Assembly (NCBI GenBank): GCA_013416395.1
Contig: JACCEP010000005.1
Coordinates: 62,001 to 126,000 of the forward strand
DNA: 64,000 nt
Source: Alcaligenaceae bacterium
GTDB taxonomy: Bacteria > Pseudomonadota > Gammaproteobacteria > Burkholderiales > Burkholderiaceae_B
Reading direction: 5' to 3'
The translations under genes and the position numbers were made by a program. Below, piece after piece: positions 18,658-29,546 of this stretch. How positions within the stretch are numbered: the stretch's first letter is position 1; every line of letters starts with the position of its first letter. The notes under the pieces were generated by a model that saw only the letters and a program-made list of their open reading frames with translations, did no database searches and had not been told where the DNA came from.

Positions 18658-18924
18658 ATGAGTGACTTAACTACGAATAGCTCGGGCGAGACCATACCTG
18701 CCGTCGACCTGGAGGTCGACGCTTCGGGGCTGAAATGCCCTTTGCCAATTTTGCGGGCAAAGAAAGCACTTGCGCAGCTGCAAAGTGGTCAGGTGCTCAA
18801 GGTTGTAACCACTGATACCCACGCAATTCAAGACTTTCAGGCGTTTGCGAAGCAAACGGGCAATGCGCTGGAAGCACAAGTAGAAGAGGGTCTGGCTGTC
18901 AGTCATTATTTGCGTCGGCGCTAA
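18658..18924 (+). CDS. TusA/SirA family sulfurtransferase-like protein
   Basis: A small cytoplasmic protein of 88 residues carrying the family signature with a Cys-Pro-x-Pro motif (GLKCPLPILRAKKAL) near residue 24; in TusA this Cys carries persulfide sulfur for tRNA thiolation and other uses. It fits a full TusA-fold domain after a 17-residue leader. No tusBCDE or molybdenum-cofactor genes are beside it, so the acceptor is unknown. It starts 16 bases after alaS with AAAAGAAG upstream. Confidence 0.85.
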   Translation: MSDLTTNSSGETIPAVDLEVDASGLKCPLPILRAKKALAQLQSGQVLKVVTTDTHAIQDFQAFAKQTGNALEAQVEEGLAVSHYLRRR

Positions 18925-19007
18925 GGCCGCGTCACTGCTCATATCGGATCACTTGCGCGTAAGGTGTTGGTTTTTTTCTTATTCCCTATGGAACAATGCG
19001 GTTTAGA

Positions 19008-19037
19008 TTGCCGATGTTCTCAAAAAAATGCTAGAAT
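19008..19037 (+). promoter_or_regulatory. Sigma-70 promoter of rpsP operon
   Basis: TTGCCG (19008-19013), 18-base spacer, then extended -10 TGCTAGAAT with hexamer at 19032-19037; the rpsP ATG is 34 bases downstream. Confidence 0.65.
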
Positions 19038-19071
19038 CTTTTGTTTTCTACCGTATATTCAAAGGATTACC

Positions 19072-19326
19072 ATGGTTGTGATTCGTCTGGCCCGTGGCGG
19101 CTCGAAGAAGCGTCCGTTTTACAACGTTGTGGCAGCCGATTCGCGTAATCGCCGCGATGGCCGTTTCATCGAGCGTCTGGGTTTTTACAACCCTGTTGCT
19201 ACTGAAGGGCAAGAGAACCTGCGCTTGGCAATGGATCGTGTGCAGCACTGGACTGACACTGGCGCGCAATTGTCGCCCGCTGTTGCTCGTTTGGTTAAAG
19301 AGTACTCTGCAAAGGCTGCAGCCTAA
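19072..19326 (+). CDS. rpsP: 30S ribosomal protein S16
   Basis: Small-subunit ribosomal protein of 84 residues that binds 16S rRNA early in assembly. The N terminus [20 protein letters not shown] is diagnostic. The ATG at 19072 has AAAGGA upstream; an upstream in-frame start at 18964 is not used because S16 begins here. First gene of rpsP-rimM-trmD. Confidence 0.97.
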   Translation: MVVIRLARGGSKKRPFYNVVAADSRNRRDGRFIERLGFYNPVATEGQENLRLAMDRVQHWTDTGAQLSPAVARLVKEYSAKAAA

Positions 19327-19430
19327 TTATTGCGCAGGCCTTCAGGCTCGCTGCTGCCCAAGGCGGTAGTGTGGTTTTTGGCCCGGCTTTGCGTCTTCTT
19401 TTTGGCGCAAGCCATGCGTAAGTTATCCAG

Positions 19431-20060
19431 ATGAGCACCCCGCACCAAACTCCTGACGCAAGCCAGGCCCAGCCCGAAGATCTGGTCGAGCTTGGGCGCA
19501 TTGTTTCGGCTTATGGAGTTAAAGGTTGGGTAAAAATTCAGCCACATTCCTCGGGCGGAAACACGCTGCTCGAAGTTAATGACTGGTGGCTTAGATCGCC
19601 CGTTCCCCCTGGTGGCACGGGCGTTTTGCCGCCTGCGCGAGCAATCCGTGTGATAGCGAGCAGGCCGCAAGGGTCCACCATTGTTGCTCAGTTTGAGCAC
19701 CTGGCTGACCGCGATCTCGCCCATAATCTAAAAAACCATACCGTTTGGGTACCGCGTGGCTGCTTTCCTGCTGCCGAAGAAGACGAATATTATTGGGTCG
19801 ACCTCATCGGCTGTCAGTTCTATGGCATGCACGAAGGTCAGCCTGCGCTTATCGGCGTTGTTGCTGAAGTTACCGACAACGGTGCCCATGCGCTTCTCAA
19901 GGTCGAGCGCCAGCACGTCAATGAGGCCGGAGAAGTCACGGCGGTGCTTAGCGCCCGTGGGCGGCCCGTCGAAGAATTGGTTCCTTTCGTCCAGGCGCAC
20001 GTTCATACCGTAGATATCGCCGGCAAACGCATCGACAGTAACTGGCCCACTGAGCTCTGA
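19431..20060 (+). CDS. rimM: 16S rRNA processing / ribosome maturation factor RimM
   Basis: Assists maturation of the 30S head and binds S19. The 209 residues comprise an N-terminal RimM beta-barrel (ELGRIVSAYGVKGWVKIQPHS) and a PRC-barrel (YYWVDLIGCQFYGMHEGQPALIGVVAEVTDNGAHALLKVE). It is somewhat longer than E. coli RimM (182 residues) because of an N-terminal extension and an insertion after residue 55. It lies in the usual place between rpsP and trmD. Confidence 0.95.
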   Translation: MSTPHQTPDASQAQPEDLVELGRIVSAYGVKGWVKIQPHSSGGNTLLEVNDWWLRSPVPPGGTGVLPPARAIRVIASRPQGSTIVAQFEHLADRDLAHNLKNHTVWVPRGCFPAAEEDEYYWVDLIGCQFYGMHEGQPALIGVVAEVTDNGAHALLKVERQHVNEAGEVTAVLSARGRPVEELVPFVQAHVHTVDIAGKRIDSNWPTEL

Positions 20061-20165
20061 CGCTTCTGCGGTCAGTGCTGGTCCTCTAGTCTAGTCTTGT
20101 CTTACGCCCGGTGGGCGCTGGTTTTCAGCGTGTCACACCCACTTATACTATGAAGGCATTGCCCC

Positions 20166-21074
20166 ATGCGTTTTGATGTGATCACGCTTTTCCCGGACAT
20201 GTTTAATGTAGTTCGAGACCTCGGGGTGACGGGTAGGGCGCACAGGCAGCAACTATGGTCATTGGGGCTCTGGAACCCGCGAGACTACACTCACGATGTG
20301 CATCGTACTGTCGATGATCGTCCATATGGTGGCGGGCCCGGCATGGTCATGATGGCAGGGCCGCTTGAGCAGGCGGTTGATTCTGCCCGAGCAGCACGTC
20401 GCGCTAGCGCTGGGCAGGCACGTCACTCAGAGGGTGTGCCGGGTTCTGCTTGTGTCGATTTGCATCCAGGCGGTGGTACCCCATCTGCCGACGTTTCTGT
20501 CCCCGTCAGCGCTGATATTTCAGCCTATGCTGCGGACGTTGATTCGTCCACAAGCGGCACGCCGGTGATATTGATGAGCCCGACCGGGGAGCGCTTTGAT
20601 CAGGCTGTGGCACAAGAGCTTGCCACAGGTGCAGGTGCCATTCTTGTTTGTGGTCGCTATGAAGGCGTCGACCAGCGATTTATTGACCGCTGTGTCACAC
20701 GAGAGCTTTCACTGGGCGATTTTGTGCTGTCAGGTGGAGAGATCGCTGCGCTGGCTATTATGGACAGTGTGTTGCGCCTGTTGCCCGGTGTGCTGGGCGA
20801 TGCCGAGTCGGCGCCGCAAGATTCGTTCAACACGGCCTTAACTGGCTTGTTAGACAGCCCGCACTACACGCGGCCTGAGCAGTACGAAGGTGTGTCTGTG
20901 CCTACAGAGTTGTTGTCTGGTCATCATGTCAATATTGCTGTCTGGCGGCGCCAACAGTCGCTTGCCCTGACCATGGCGCGAAGGCCTGATCTAATTATTA
21001 CCGCCAGAAAAGCCGGCTTGCTGTCAAAATCAGACGAGGCTTTTTTGAAGATGCTGACTCACGCGCAAAAATAA
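20166..21074 (+). CDS. trmD: tRNA (guanine-37-N1)-methyltransferase
   Basis: Methylates G37 of tRNAs reading CNN codons, preventing +1 frameshifts; a knotted SPOUT dimer using S-adenosylmethionine. The N terminus [16 protein letters not shown], the segment [15 protein letters not shown], the knot loops ([29 protein letters not shown]) and the C-terminal [12 protein letters not shown] are all present. At 302 residues it is about 45 longer than E. coli TrmD. The extra part is an Ala/Ser/Val-rich insertion at about residues 78-125, between the PYGGGPGM region and the first knot strand. The downstream rplS expected in this operon is absent. Confidence 0.96.
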   Translation: MRFDVITLFPDMFNVVRDLGVTGRAHRQQLWSLGLWNPRDYTHDVHRTVDDRPYGGGPGMVMMAGPLEQAVDSARAARRASAGQARHSEGVPGSACVDLHPGGGTPSADVSVPVSADISAYAADVDSSTSGTPVILMSPTGERFDQAVAQELATGAGAILVCGRYEGVDQRFIDRCVTRELSLGDFVLSGGEIAALAIMDSVLRLLPGVLGDAESAPQDSFNTALTGLLDSPHYTRPEQYEGVSVPTELLSGHHVNIAVWRRQQSLALTMARRPDLIITARKAGLLSKSDEAFLKMLTHAQK

Positions 21075-21124
21075 AGTAATAAGACGCCTGTTCCGCAGCA
21101 AGCCCCTGGCGTTTATGCATGGGC

Positions 21125-21135
21125 GGGGGGGGGGG
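21125..21135 (+). repeat. Poly-G tract (11 G)
   Basis: An uninterrupted run of eleven G in the spacer between the convergent trmD and valS genes, 51 bases after trmD. It lies in no gene, so slippage would have no coding effect. Confidence 0.9.
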
Positions 21136-21279
21136 CGTGCTATGTCAAAATCGCGGGGTCTGCGCTTAGGGATGGGGCTTTTTCACGCCTGTGCTATGTG
21201 CTTAGGGGTACCCGTGCCTCGTTCTTGCTGTGGAGTTTGAGTAGTGGCGTGTTCGTGGCATGCCGTTACAGCACGATGT

Positions 21280-21312
21280 ATGCACAGGCACGCTTACAAC
21301 ATACCTGTGCAT
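21280..21312. terminator. Inverted repeat between trmD and valS
   Basis: ATGCACAGG (21280-21288) and CCTGTGCAT (21304-21312) form a 9-bp stem with a 15-base loop, 18 bases beyond the valS stop. It lacks a T-run on either strand, so intrinsic termination is uncertain. Confidence 0.35.
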
Positions 21313-21330
21313 CCACTTCTCCACACACGA

Positions 21331-24198
21331 TCAAAGACGATCGAGTTGCCCCTGCACTTTGATCAGTGTTTCGCCAAACTGCACCACACGGGCTTTTTCT
21401 TGTTCGACTACGGCGGCGGGCGCGCGCTCAACGAAGCTGGCATTGCCAAGCTTGGCGTTGGCCTTGGCAATCTCTCGCTCAAGACGTTCGATTTCTTTGC
21501 CTAAACGTATGCGCTCGGCGTCGATATCGATCTCTACGTGCAGCATAAGCTGTGTGGCCCCTACGATCTGAACCGGTGCCCCTACTTGCGGCAAGTGGTC
21601 AACAATGTCGACACTGTCAAGCTTGGCCAGCGCGATCAGGTAAGGGCGGTTAGCGGCCAGTGCGTCGCGATCGCCCTGGGCGATGAGGGGCGCACGCTGG
21701 GCCGGCGAGAGGTTCATTTCGCCGCGCAAGGCACGAATGGCATCGACCTGTGCTTTGAGGTCGGCAATGCGGGCTTCGGCATCTGTGTCTATGGCACTTT
21801 CGTTGCTGCGGGGGTAGGGCTGCACGCAAATACTGGCAACCTCGTCTGGATCACGCTTACCCGCTACGACGGAAACCTTCTGCCAAAGCTCTTCGGTAAT
21901 GAAAGGGATGATGGGGTGGGCCAGCCTTAGCACGGCTTCAAGCACGCGTATCAAGGTGCGGCGTGTGCCCAGCTGCTGGCCCTCATTGCCCTGGTTAATT
22001 TGTACCTTGGCAAGTTCTACATACCAGTCGCAGTATTCGTCCCAGACAAAGTGATAGAGTGCATTGGCGATGTTGTCGAAGCGATAGTCAACAAAGCCGC
22101 GTTCAATGTCGGCCTCAAGTCGCTGCAATTGGCTGATGATCCAGCGGTCGGCAAATGAGAGTTCTGCAGTGACGGTTTTGCCGTCAGTGTTGACACTGTC
22201 GTGAGCGAGCGCATGCCCCTCGGTGTTCATGAGCACAAAGCGGGTGGCATTCCAGAGCTTGTTGCAGAAATTACGGTAGCCTTCGCAGCGTTTGAGGTCA
22301 AAGTTGATATTGCGCCCCAGGGTTGCATAGGCCGCCATGGTGAAACGCAGTGCGTCGGTACCATAGGCAGGAAAACCGTTGGGGTAGTCTTTGCTGGTTT
22401 TTTTGCGGATGCTGGCAGCTTGCTTGGGGTTCATCAAGCCACTGGTACGCTTGTCAAGCAAGGCGTCGAGTTCTATGCCGTCAATGAGGTCTACAGGGTC
22501 AATGGTATTGCCTTTGGACTTACTCATTTTCTTGCCGTCCATGTCGCACACTAACCCGTGCACGTACACGGTGTGAAACGGCACCTGCCCGGTCATGTGC
22601 ATGCTCATCATGACCATGCGAGCGACCCAGAAAAAGATGATGTCAAAGCCGGTAACCAGCACACTGGAAGGTAGATAACGGGCCAGGTCGGGTGTTTCTT
22701 CGGGCCAGCCCAGGTCGGTAAAGGGAACCAGAGCGGACGAGAACCAGGTGTCGAGTACGTCAGGGTCGCGAACCAGCCTGCCGGTAATGCCGGCGGCATC
22801 GGCTTTGCTGCGCGCTTCTTCTTCGTTGCGCGCCACGATGATCTGCCCGTCTTCCGCATACCAGGCAGGGATCTGATGCCCCCACCACAGTTGTCGCGAA
22901 ATGCACCAGTCTTGGATTTTTTCTAGCCACTGGTTGTAGGTGGTCGTCCAGTTTTCGGGGTAGAACTTGATGCGGCCGTCATCAACCACCTGGAGGGCAA
23001 CCTCGGTAATGCTTTTGCCGGGGTGCTGCGTGCCTTCGGGTGCCGGTTTGCTCATGGCCACAAACCACTGGTCTGTCAGCATGGGTTCGATAACCGTATT
23101 GGTGCGGTCGCCACGTGGCACCATTAGCTTGTGCGGCTTGATGCTTTGCAGCAAACCTTGGTCTTGCAGATCTTGGACGATTTGGGCGCGTGCGTCGAAA
23201 CGATCAAGGCCTCGATAGGCGGCAGGTGCTTCATCGCTGACCTTGGCGTCGAGCGTAAGGACGCTGAGCATGTCAAGGCCGTGCCGCTGACCCACAGCGT
23301 AGTCGTTAAAATCGTGAGCGGGCGTTACCTTGACCACACCGGTGCCGAACTCGCGGTCGACGTAGTCATCGGCAATAACCGGGATTTCGCGGCCAACTAG
23401 AGGCAGGATTACGGTTTGGCCGATAAGATGCGCATAGCGTTCGTCTTCTGGGTGCACCATGACGGCAACGTCGCCCAGCATGGTTTCGGGCCGGGTTGTT
23501 GCCACAACGAGATGCTCAATACCGCCTTGTGGCTTTGTCAGCGGATAGCGTATCTCCCACATATGGCCATCTTCTTCTTCGCTGACGACTTCAAGGTCAG
23601 ACACAGCAGTGCCCAGTACCGGGTCCCAGTTGACCAGCCGCTTGCCGCGATAGATAAGGCCTTGCTCATGCAGGCGCACAAATGTTTCGACAACGCCGCG
23701 TGACAGGTTGTTGTCCATGGTGAAGTATTCGCGATCCCAATCGCATGACGACCCCAGCCTTCTGAACTGCTCGGTAATGGCATTGCCGGATTTTTCTTTC
23801 CATTCCCACACCTTGGCAACAAAGTTTTCACGCCCGAGGTCGTGGCGCGATATGCTTTGTGCATCAAGCTGGCGTTCAACAACGATTTGCGTGGCGATGC
23901 CGGCATGGTCGGTGCCAGGAATGAATACCGTATCGTCGCCGCGCATGCGGTGATAACGCACCAGCCCGTCCATGACGGTTTGGTTGAAAGCGTGGCCCAT
24001 GTGCAGGGTGCCTGTTACGTTCGGAGGCGGGAACTGAACGACAAAAGGCTGGCTGCCACCGGGCTCGTTGCTCTGAACATGCTGGCCACCGCGGAAATAT
24101 CCCCGTTGCTCCCATTCGGCGTACCAGCGCGATTCGAGTTCTTGCGGTTCAAAGCTTTTTGAAAGCTGATCGGGGAGGGCAGCGGGATTCGTGGTCAT
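21331..24198 (-). CDS. valS: Valine--tRNA ligase
   Basis: Class I synthetase charging tRNA-Val, with editing of Thr. The start is placed at 24198 ([20 protein letters not shown]), giving 955 residues; the open frame extends 86 codons further upstream without family similarity. HIGH-type motif: [18 protein letters not shown] motif: [10 protein letters not shown]. The editing domain carries [10 protein letters not shown], and the C-terminal coiled-coil arm ([20 protein letters not shown]) binds the tRNA elbow. It is convergent with trmD and divergent from ndk. Confidence 0.97.
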   Translation of the reverse strand: MTTNPAALPDQLSKSFEPQELESRWYAEWEQRGYFRGGQHVQSNEPGGSQPFVVQFPPPNVTGTLHMGHAFNQTVMDGLVRYHRMRGDDTVFIPGTDHAGIATQIVVERQLDAQSISRHDLGRENFVAKVWEWKEKSGNAITEQFRRLGSSCDWDREYFTMDNNLSRGVVETFVRLHEQGLIYRGKRLVNWDPVLGTAVSDLEVVSEEEDGHMWEIRYPLTKPQGGIEHLVVATTRPETMLGDVAVMVHPEDERYAHLIGQTVILPLVGREIPVIADDYVDREFGTGVVKVTPAHDFNDYAVGQRHGLDMLSVLTLDAKVSDEAPAAYRGLDRFDARAQIVQDLQDQGLLQSIKPHKLMVPRGDRTNTVIEPMLTDQWFVAMSKPAPEGTQHPGKSITEVALQVVDDGRIKFYPENWTTTYNQWLEKIQDWCISRQLWWGHQIPAWYAEDGQIIVARNEEEARSKADAAGITGRLVRDPDVLDTWFSSALVPFTDLGWPEETPDLARYLPSSVLVTGFDIIFFWVARMVMMSMHMTGQVPFHTVYVHGLVCDMDGKKMSKSKGNTIDPVDLIDGIELDALLDKRTSGLMNPKQAASIRKKTSKDYPNGFPAYGTDALRFTMAAYATLGRNINFDLKRCEGYRNFCNKLWNATRFVLMNTEGHALAHDSVNTDGKTVTAELSFADRWIISQLQRLEADIERGFVDYRFDNIANALYHFVWDEYCDWYVELAKVQINQGNEGQQLGTRRTLIRVLEAVLRLAHPIIPFITEELWQKVSVVAGKRDPDEVASICVQPYPRSNESAIDTDAEARIADLKAQVDAIRALRGEMNLSPAQRAPLIAQGDRDALAANRPYLIALAKLDSVDIVDHLPQVGAPVQIVGATQLMLHVEIDIDAERIRLGKEIERLEREIAKANAKLGNASFVERAPAAVVEQEKARVVQFGETLIKVQGQLDRL

Positions 24199-24691
24199 AG
24201 TTACGGGAAAAGAATAAGGGGGGCTGTCGATTGCCTGAGGCATCGGCTGAATGAAATAAGCGACGGTAAAAAATATGCGACGGTTAAACACGTATTTTAT
24301 CTGACGCCTCAGGAGCCTGGCCAGGCCAGTTGGCACGGACGCTGGAAGAACACCGCAGCGTCTGGCGCTTCTATGCCAGATGTCATGCCAAGGTTGCTCG
24401 CAGCCAGTGTAATACATAGCCGTATCGGGGGTGGGCAAGTGGCTGGCCCTTGGCACATGGGAATAATGTGGCGCTTACGAGGGGGGTTGGCTATGTAGCA
24501 TAAGTTGAGGTGGCGTGGCATGTTAAAATTACGGGTTAACATTAACTTTGCCAAAGTTATTGTTTTTATTGAATAAACTGTTTTTACAACCCAATGTCCC
24601 AATCTTTTGGCATGCCGCGCAACCAGCCAATGTCGCTGGGCGCGCTTAATGTCAATGCGATTGGGCGCGTCATTTTTTCTCTGGAATCTAC
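24199..24691. promoter_or_regulatory. Divergent valS/ndk intergenic region with a perfect 15-base palindrome
   Basis: About 490 bases without a convincing gene. AACTTTGCCAAAGTT, a perfect inverted repeat, lies at 24544-24558, about 130 bases before ndk. TTGCCA within it (24548-24553) could be a -35 box, with the AT-rich GAATAA/AATAAA at 24571-24577 as -10. A direct repeat GCGACGGT occurs twice near 24261-24286 on the valS side. Confidence 0.35.
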
Positions 24692-25117
24692 ATGGCTATT
24701 GAACGCACTCTTTCTATCATCAAGCCCGATGCTGTTGCCAAAAATGTAATCGGTCAGATCGTTGCCCGTTTCGAAAAGGCCGGCCTGACAGTAATTGCTG
24801 CCCGTCTGCAACAGCTTTCACGCGGCGACGCCGAGCGTTTTTACGGCGTACACAAAGAGCGTCCTTTTTTCAAAGACCTGGTCGAATTCATGATCTCGGG
24901 CCCTGTTTTTGTGCAGGTTCTCGAGGGTGACGATGCCATCCAGAAAAACCGTGACCTCATGGGCGCGACTGATCCAAAGAAAGCCGAAGCAGGTACGATT
25001 CGCGCCGATTTTGCTGACAGCATCGATGCCAACGCAGTTCATGGCTCCGACGCACCTGAAACCGCAGCAGTGGAAATTGCCTTTTTCTTCCCAGAAAGCA
25101 ATATCTACAGCCGTTAA
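24692..25117 (+). CDS. ndk: Nucleoside diphosphate kinase
   Basis: Transfers phosphate from ATP to nucleoside diphosphates through a phosphohistidine. The 141 residues match the family. The N terminus is [18 protein letters not shown], and the active-site His117 lies in [12 protein letters not shown]. It opens the ndk-rlmN-rodZ-ispG-hisS-yfgM-bamB-der run; rlmN follows after 20 bases. Confidence 0.97.
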   Translation: MAIERTLSIIKPDAVAKNVIGQIVARFEKAGLTVIAARLQQLSRGDAERFYGVHKERPFFKDLVEFMISGPVFVQVLEGDDAIQKNRDLMGATDPKKAEAGTIRADFADSIDANAVHGSDAPETAAVEIAFFFPESNIYSR

Positions 25118-25137
25118 CACCAAAACAAGGTCCATCA

Positions 25138-26310
25138 ATGCATCGCCCCACTGTCGTGGCTACGCCTCAGCCCATTAACCTGCTAGGCATGGATAGTGCC
25201 GCCCTGACCGACCTCGTCGGCCAGTGGGGTGGCAAGCCCTTCCGTGCCCGGCAGCTTCAGCGATGGATACATCAGCGGGGCGCTGATTCCTTCGATAGCA
25301 TGACGGACCTTGCGCGCAGTTTTCGGCAACAACTTGCCGAAAATTGCGTCATCCAGGCGCCTACCGTGTCGACCGAGCATGTGTCGGCAGACGGTACGCG
25401 CAAGTGGCTGTTTGACGTAGGCCGCAATAATGCGGTCGAAACGGTATTTATTCCTGAAGACGATCGCGGCACATTGTGTCTCTCCAGCCAGGCTGGGTGC
25501 ACTGTGGCGTGCCCGTTCTGTTCGACCGGTTATCAGGGTTTTAATCGCAACCTCACCAGCGCCGAGATTATTGGCCAGCTATGGCATGCCAAGCGCGTAC
25601 TTGAGGCCGATAGAAACAGTGCCCGCATTGGCGTAACAGGCGATCAGCCTGCGCCCGACCGTGTGATCAGTAATGTGGTCATGATGGGTATGGGAGAGCC
25701 GCTGCTCAATTATGACCAGCTGGTTGGTGCCTTGCGGCTTATGCTTGATGATCATGCATACGGTTTGTCACGCAGGCGGGTCACGGTATCAACCTCGGGC
25801 GTCGTACCCATGATCGATCGGCTCGCTCGTGACTGCCCTGTTGCGCTTGCCGTATCGCTGCATGCCGGTAACGACACGCTGCGCGACAGGCTGGTGCCGC
25901 TAAACCGCAAGCACCCCATTGCCGAGCTGCTTGATGCGTGCAATCGCTATCTTGAGTATGCGCCTCGCGATTTCATTACCTTCGAATACATTATGCTCGA
26001 TGGTGTCAACGACACTGACGAGCATGCAAAAGAGCTCATCGCCATCGCCGGACGGATCCGGTGTAAATTTAATCTGATACCCTTTAACCCATTTCCCCAG
26101 TCGGGGCTTAAGCGCTCGCCGCCAGCTCGCGTGCGTTTGTTTGCGCAGCGCCTCATGGACGCAGGTGTCATCACAACAGTACGCAAGACGCGTGGTGATG
26201 ACATTGCTGCCGCCTGTGGGCAGCTTGCCGGTGAAGTCAGCGATCGCACTCGCATTAATGAGCGCCTTCCAGACCGGGCCGTTATCGCCATCAATCAGGA
26301 GCGTGGATGA
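25138..26310 (+). CDS. rlmN: Dual-specificity 23S rRNA/tRNA adenine-C2 methyltransferase
   Basis: Radical-SAM enzyme methylating A2503 of 23S rRNA and A37 of some tRNAs. The 390 residues include the 4Fe-4S motif CTVACPFC (Cys121, 125, 128), the segment [15 protein letters not shown] and the C-terminal catalytic Cys360 in AACGQL. The second catalytic Cys should be in the RlmN/Cfr fold. A Lys-to-Cfr-type resistance role is unlikely, since context and length are those of RlmN. Its stop overlaps the next start (ATGA), so translation of rodZ is probably coupled. Confidence 0.95.
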   Translation: MHRPTVVATPQPINLLGMDSAALTDLVGQWGGKPFRARQLQRWIHQRGADSFDSMTDLARSFRQQLAENCVIQAPTVSTEHVSADGTRKWLFDVGRNNAVETVFIPEDDRGTLCLSSQAGCTVACPFCSTGYQGFNRNLTSAEIIGQLWHAKRVLEADRNSARIGVTGDQPAPDRVISNVVMMGMGEPLLNYDQLVGALRLMLDDHAYGLSRRRVTVSTSGVVPMIDRLARDCPVALAVSLHAGNDTLRDRLVPLNRKHPIAELLDACNRYLEYAPRDFITFEYIMLDGVNDTDEHAKELIAIAGRIRCKFNLIPFNPFPQSGLKRSPPARVRLFAQRLMDAGVITTVRKTRGDDIAAACGQLAGEVSDRTRINERLPDRAVIAINQERG

Positions 26311-26921
26311 ATCTGCCGTTGCCTAAAGAAGAAGCACAGCCCGGCGTGTCAAGCCCAGGTGTTCCCGTTGGTAGCGTTGTGCCAGGACGCACAGCTGAAA
26401 GGCTCGATGGTACAGAGCCATCCGAGGTCGTTGTGTTAGCTGGTTCACCCCTTGCCTCGCAAGAGGGCGGTCAGGGCGTGGGCAGTACCTTGCAAGGTAT
26501 TCGAGAGGCCAAACGTATTTCGCGCAATGAGGCTTCTGCCCGTGTCAAATATTCTGTTCGTCAGATTGAAGCACTGGAAACCGAGCAATGGGGTCGCCTC
26601 CCCGGTGGCGCTGCGTTACGTGGGTTTGTAAAAAATTACAGTCGTTATCTTGGTGCTGATGTTGATGCCTTGCTGATCATGCTCGACGATCAGGCCGGTA
26701 CCGAAGGCATTAGGGCTGCAACGACTTCCACCGCTGGGGTTCAGGCTGCCCCCATGGGGCCGGCTGAAATGCCTTTGCATGGTGAGGCTGTGCGCCGCCC
26801 ATGGGGTTGGCTGGTCATTATTCTTGTTTTGTTATTCGTTGCCGGTTTTTATGCCGTCGAGCGGGGCTGGGTGCCTGACTCCTGGCTCGTGTTCGATTGG
26901 CTCAAATCGCTAAAATCATGA
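26307..26921 (+). CDS. rodZ: RodZ-like helix-turn-helix membrane protein (short form)
   Basis: A 204-residue cytoskeletal-type membrane protein. A proline-rich leader of about 50 residues precedes a RodZ helix-turn-helix domain ([32 protein letters not shown] ... [16 protein letters not shown]). One transmembrane helix lies at about 172-190 ([20 protein letters not shown]). Full RodZ proteins continue into a large periplasmic beta domain; here only about 15 residues follow the membrane. In E. coli RodZ links MreB to the elongasome. The gene overlaps rlmN and ispG by 4 bases each, in the place usual for rodZ. Confidence 0.82.
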   Translation: MNLPLPKEEAQPGVSSPGVPVGSVVPGRTAERLDGTEPSEVVVLAGSPLASQEGGQGVGSTLQGIREAKRISRNEASARVKYSVRQIEALETEQWGRLPGGAALRGFVKNYSRYLGADVDALLIMLDDQAGTEGIRAATTSTAGVQAAPMGPAEMPLHGEAVRRPWGWLVIILVLLFVAGFYAVERGWVPDSWLVFDWLKSLKS

Positions 26922-28216
26922 CTGATACATTGCGCCAACAGGCATCTGGCAATCCAACTTCTGTCGGGGCAGCTCCTCGGCGTTCTACGCGTCCCGCTAT
27001 TGTGCGGTGGGGAGGCAAGGCTGTGCAGATAGGGGGCGGTGCCCCCGTTGTTGTGCAGTCCATGACCAACACAGACACTGCCGATGCCAAAGCGACAGCT
27101 CAGCAGGTATGGGATCTTGCGCAGGCAGGTTCAGAGCTGGTGCGCATTACGGTAAACACCCCTGAGGCTGCCCAGCAAGTTCCTGTTATACGCGACTTGC
27201 TCGACCGCATGAATATGTCGGTGCCGCTGGTCGGTGACTTCCATTACAACGGGCATAAATTGCTGGGTCAGTTTCCTGAGTGCGCCCAGGCCCTGTCAAA
27301 ATACCGTATCAACCCCGGCAACATGGGCGGTGGCAAAAAGCGTGATGATAACTTCGCGCAGATGATCGAGGTGGCCTGCCGCTACGAAAAGCCAGTGCGA
27401 ATCGGCGTCAATTGGGGAAGCCTTGACCATGAGCTCATGGCGCGCATGATGGATGAAAACAGCGCGCGCTCCCAGCCTTGGGATGCCCAGGCGGTCATGC
27501 GCGAGGCGTTGGTTGTATCTGCCATCACCAATGCCCAGCGGGCCGAAGAGTTGGGCCTGTCGCCAAATGCCATTGTGCTGTCATGCAAGGTCAGCCATGT
27601 GCAAGACTTGATTACCGTCTACAAAGACCTGTCATCGCGTTGCGATTACCCCCTGCATTTGGGGTTGACCGAGGCCGGCATGGGTAGCAAGGGTATTGTT
27701 GCCTCAACAGCAGCGCTATCGGTGCTGCTGCAGCAGGGCATTGGCGATACGATCCGTATTTCGCTCACGCCAGAGCCTGGCGGCGACCGCCGGCGAGAAG
27801 TGATTGTTGCCCAAGAAATTTTGCAAACCATGGGCTTGCGTGCCTTTACCCCCATGGTGGTCGCATGCCCAGGGTGTGGTCGCACCAGCAGTACCTTCTT
27901 TCAGGAACTGGCTGACAGCATTCAGACCTTTCTGCGCGACCAGATGCCTGCATGGAAAACACGCTACCCTGGCGTTGAATCCATGAATGTGGCTGTCATG
28001 GGCTGTGTTGTCAATGGGCCGGGCGAAAGCCGCCATGCCGATATTGGCATCAGTTTACCGGGCACGGGCGAGGTGCCTTCTGCTCCGGTTTTTATCGATG
28101 GTCAACGTACGGTCACTCTGAAAGGCGATAACATCGCACAAGAATTTCAGGCAATTGTCGAAAATTATGTTGCGCGTCGTTATGGCGCCAGCACTCAAAC
28201 TACTGACTGTGGCTGA
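26918..28216 (+). CDS. ispG: 4-hydroxy-3-methylbut-2-enyl diphosphate synthase (flavodoxin)
   Basis: Penultimate enzyme of the MEP isoprenoid pathway; a 4Fe-4S enzyme that reduces MEcPP to HMBPP. The ATG at 26918 overlaps the rodZ stop (ATGA) and gives 432 residues. Conserved segments: [24 protein letters not shown], cluster cysteines in [12 protein letters not shown] and [11 protein letters not shown]. The length is that of the proteobacterial form with a single insert, not the plant form. Confidence 0.96.
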   Translation: MTDTLRQQASGNPTSVGAAPRRSTRPAIVRWGGKAVQIGGGAPVVVQSMTNTDTADAKATAQQVWDLAQAGSELVRITVNTPEAAQQVPVIRDLLDRMNMSVPLVGDFHYNGHKLLGQFPECAQALSKYRINPGNMGGGKKRDDNFAQMIEVACRYEKPVRIGVNWGSLDHELMARMMDENSARSQPWDAQAVMREALVVSAITNAQRAEELGLSPNAIVLSCKVSHVQDLITVYKDLSSRCDYPLHLGLTEAGMGSKGIVASTAALSVLLQQGIGDTIRISLTPEPGGDRRREVIVAQEILQTMGLRAFTPMVVACPGCGRTSSTFFQELADSIQTFLRDQMPAWKTRYPGVESMNVAVMGCVVNGPGESRHADIGISLPGTGEVPSAPVFIDGQRTVTLKGDNIAQEFQAIVENYVARRYGASTQTTDCG

Positions 28217-28252
28217 TCAGGTTACAAGAAGCACTACACGAAGCAAAGCAAC

Positions 28253-29542
28253 ATGACCCAAACCTTTAAAAAGGTTCGTGCCCTTACTGGCATGAAAGAC
28301 GTATTACCCGACGAGAGTGCCTCATGGGAATCGCTTGAAGCGACCGTGCGCGACTGGCTGGGCTCGTATGGATACCGCAACATGCGTACGCCGGTGCTTG
28401 AACATACCCGGCTTTTCGCTCGGGGTATCGGCGAGGTAACCGATATCGTCGAGAAGGAGATGTACTCCTTTACCGATGCGCTCAATAACGAGCAGCTAAC
28501 CATGCGTCCCGAGTTTACGGCTGGTATGGTGCGTGCGTGCATCGAACACAACGTGCTGTACGAGCGGCCACATCGCGTCTGGGCCATGGGCCCGGTGTTT
28601 CGTCATGAAAAGCCCCAGCGTGGCCGCTACCGCCAGTTTCACCAGATTGATGTCGAAGCATTGGGGTTTGCCGGTCCAGACATCGACGCAGAGCTCATCA
28701 TCATGCTTGGTCGTCTTTGGAAAACGCTCGGTCTGAACGACATCAGGCTAGAGATGAATTCGCTCGGGCAGGCCGACGAGCGTGCCGCGCATCGTGATGC
28801 CCTGGTTCGCCATCTTGAACAGCACAAGAGCGTGCTTGATGACGAAGCCCAGCGACGTATGCACACCAACCCTCTGCGTGTGTTAGATACCAAAAACCCC
28901 GCCATGCAAGAAATGGCAAACGCCGCGCCACGTCTGTTTGACTTTCTCGGTAGCGAGTCGCGTGCGCATTTTGATGGCGTATGCCAGCGTTTGGCCGATG
29001 CGGGTATCGCCTACACGCTCAACACCCGTTTGGTGCGCGGGCTCGACTACTACAACCTCACCGTATTTGAGTGGGTTACTGACCGCCTCGGAGCCCAGGG
29101 TACCGTATGCGGCGGGGGGCGCTATGACGGCCTGATCGAATTGCTCGGCGGCAAGCCGGCTCCGGCCGTTGGCTTCGCCATCGGAATGGAAAGGCTGCTC
29201 GATCTGTGTACGCAATCGGCGGTCGAGGTTGAGCAAAGCGAGTGTGACGTTTATATGGTGCACCAAGGCGCCGACGCGCAACGTATGGCGGCTCAGTTGG
29301 CCGAGCGCTTGCGCGATGGCGGATTGCGTGTCATTGTTCATGCCGGCCCGGGTAGCTTCAAGGCGCAGTTCAAGCGCGCAGACGGTAGCGGGGCGCGTGT
29401 GGCCGTCATTCTTGCGGCTGACGAACTCGCGGCGGGTAGTGCCAGCGTCAAATGGCTGCGCGTCACAGACGATGACACACAACCGCAACAAGAAACGATT
29501 CCATTCGATTGTCTGGTAACAGAGTTGAAATTAAAGGTTTGA
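28253..29542 (+). CDS. hisS: Histidine--tRNA ligase
   Basis: Class II synthetase for tRNA-His, 429 residues. Motif 1 region [18 protein letters not shown], motif 2 region [19 protein letters not shown], histidine-A motifs [15 protein letters not shown] and [10 protein letters not shown]-terminal anticodon-binding domain from about 325. It is distinct from hisZ further right, which lacks the anticodon domain. Confidence 0.97.
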   Translation: MTQTFKKVRALTGMKDVLPDESASWESLEATVRDWLGSYGYRNMRTPVLEHTRLFARGIGEVTDIVEKEMYSFTDALNNEQLTMRPEFTAGMVRACIEHNVLYERPHRVWAMGPVFRHEKPQRGRYRQFHQIDVEALGFAGPDIDAELIIMLGRLWKTLGLNDIRLEMNSLGQADERAAHRDALVRHLEQHKSVLDDEAQRRMHTNPLRVLDTKNPAMQEMANAAPRLFDFLGSESRAHFDGVCQRLADAGIAYTLNTRLVRGLDYYNLTVFEWVTDRLGAQGTVCGGGRYDGLIELLGGKPAPAVGFAIGMERLLDLCTQSAVEVEQSECDVYMVHQGADAQRMAAQLAERLRDGGLRVIVHAGPGSFKAQFKRADGSGARVAVILAADELAAGSASVKWLRVTDDDTQPQQETIPFDCLVTELKLKV

Positions 29543-29546
29543 GCTG

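Noticed and set aside
21125-21135. Phase-variation switch at the poly-G tract
   Set aside because: The tract is in no gene and not between promoter elements of a downstream gene; both neighbours end here.
24199-24456. 86-codon N-terminal extension of valS
   Set aside because: Open by chance; the conserved ValRS start is at 24198, and the extension has no family similarity.
24309-24602. Minus-strand 97-codon frame in the valS-ndk spacer
   Set aside because: Overlaps likely promoters; no ribosome site and no recognisable sequence.
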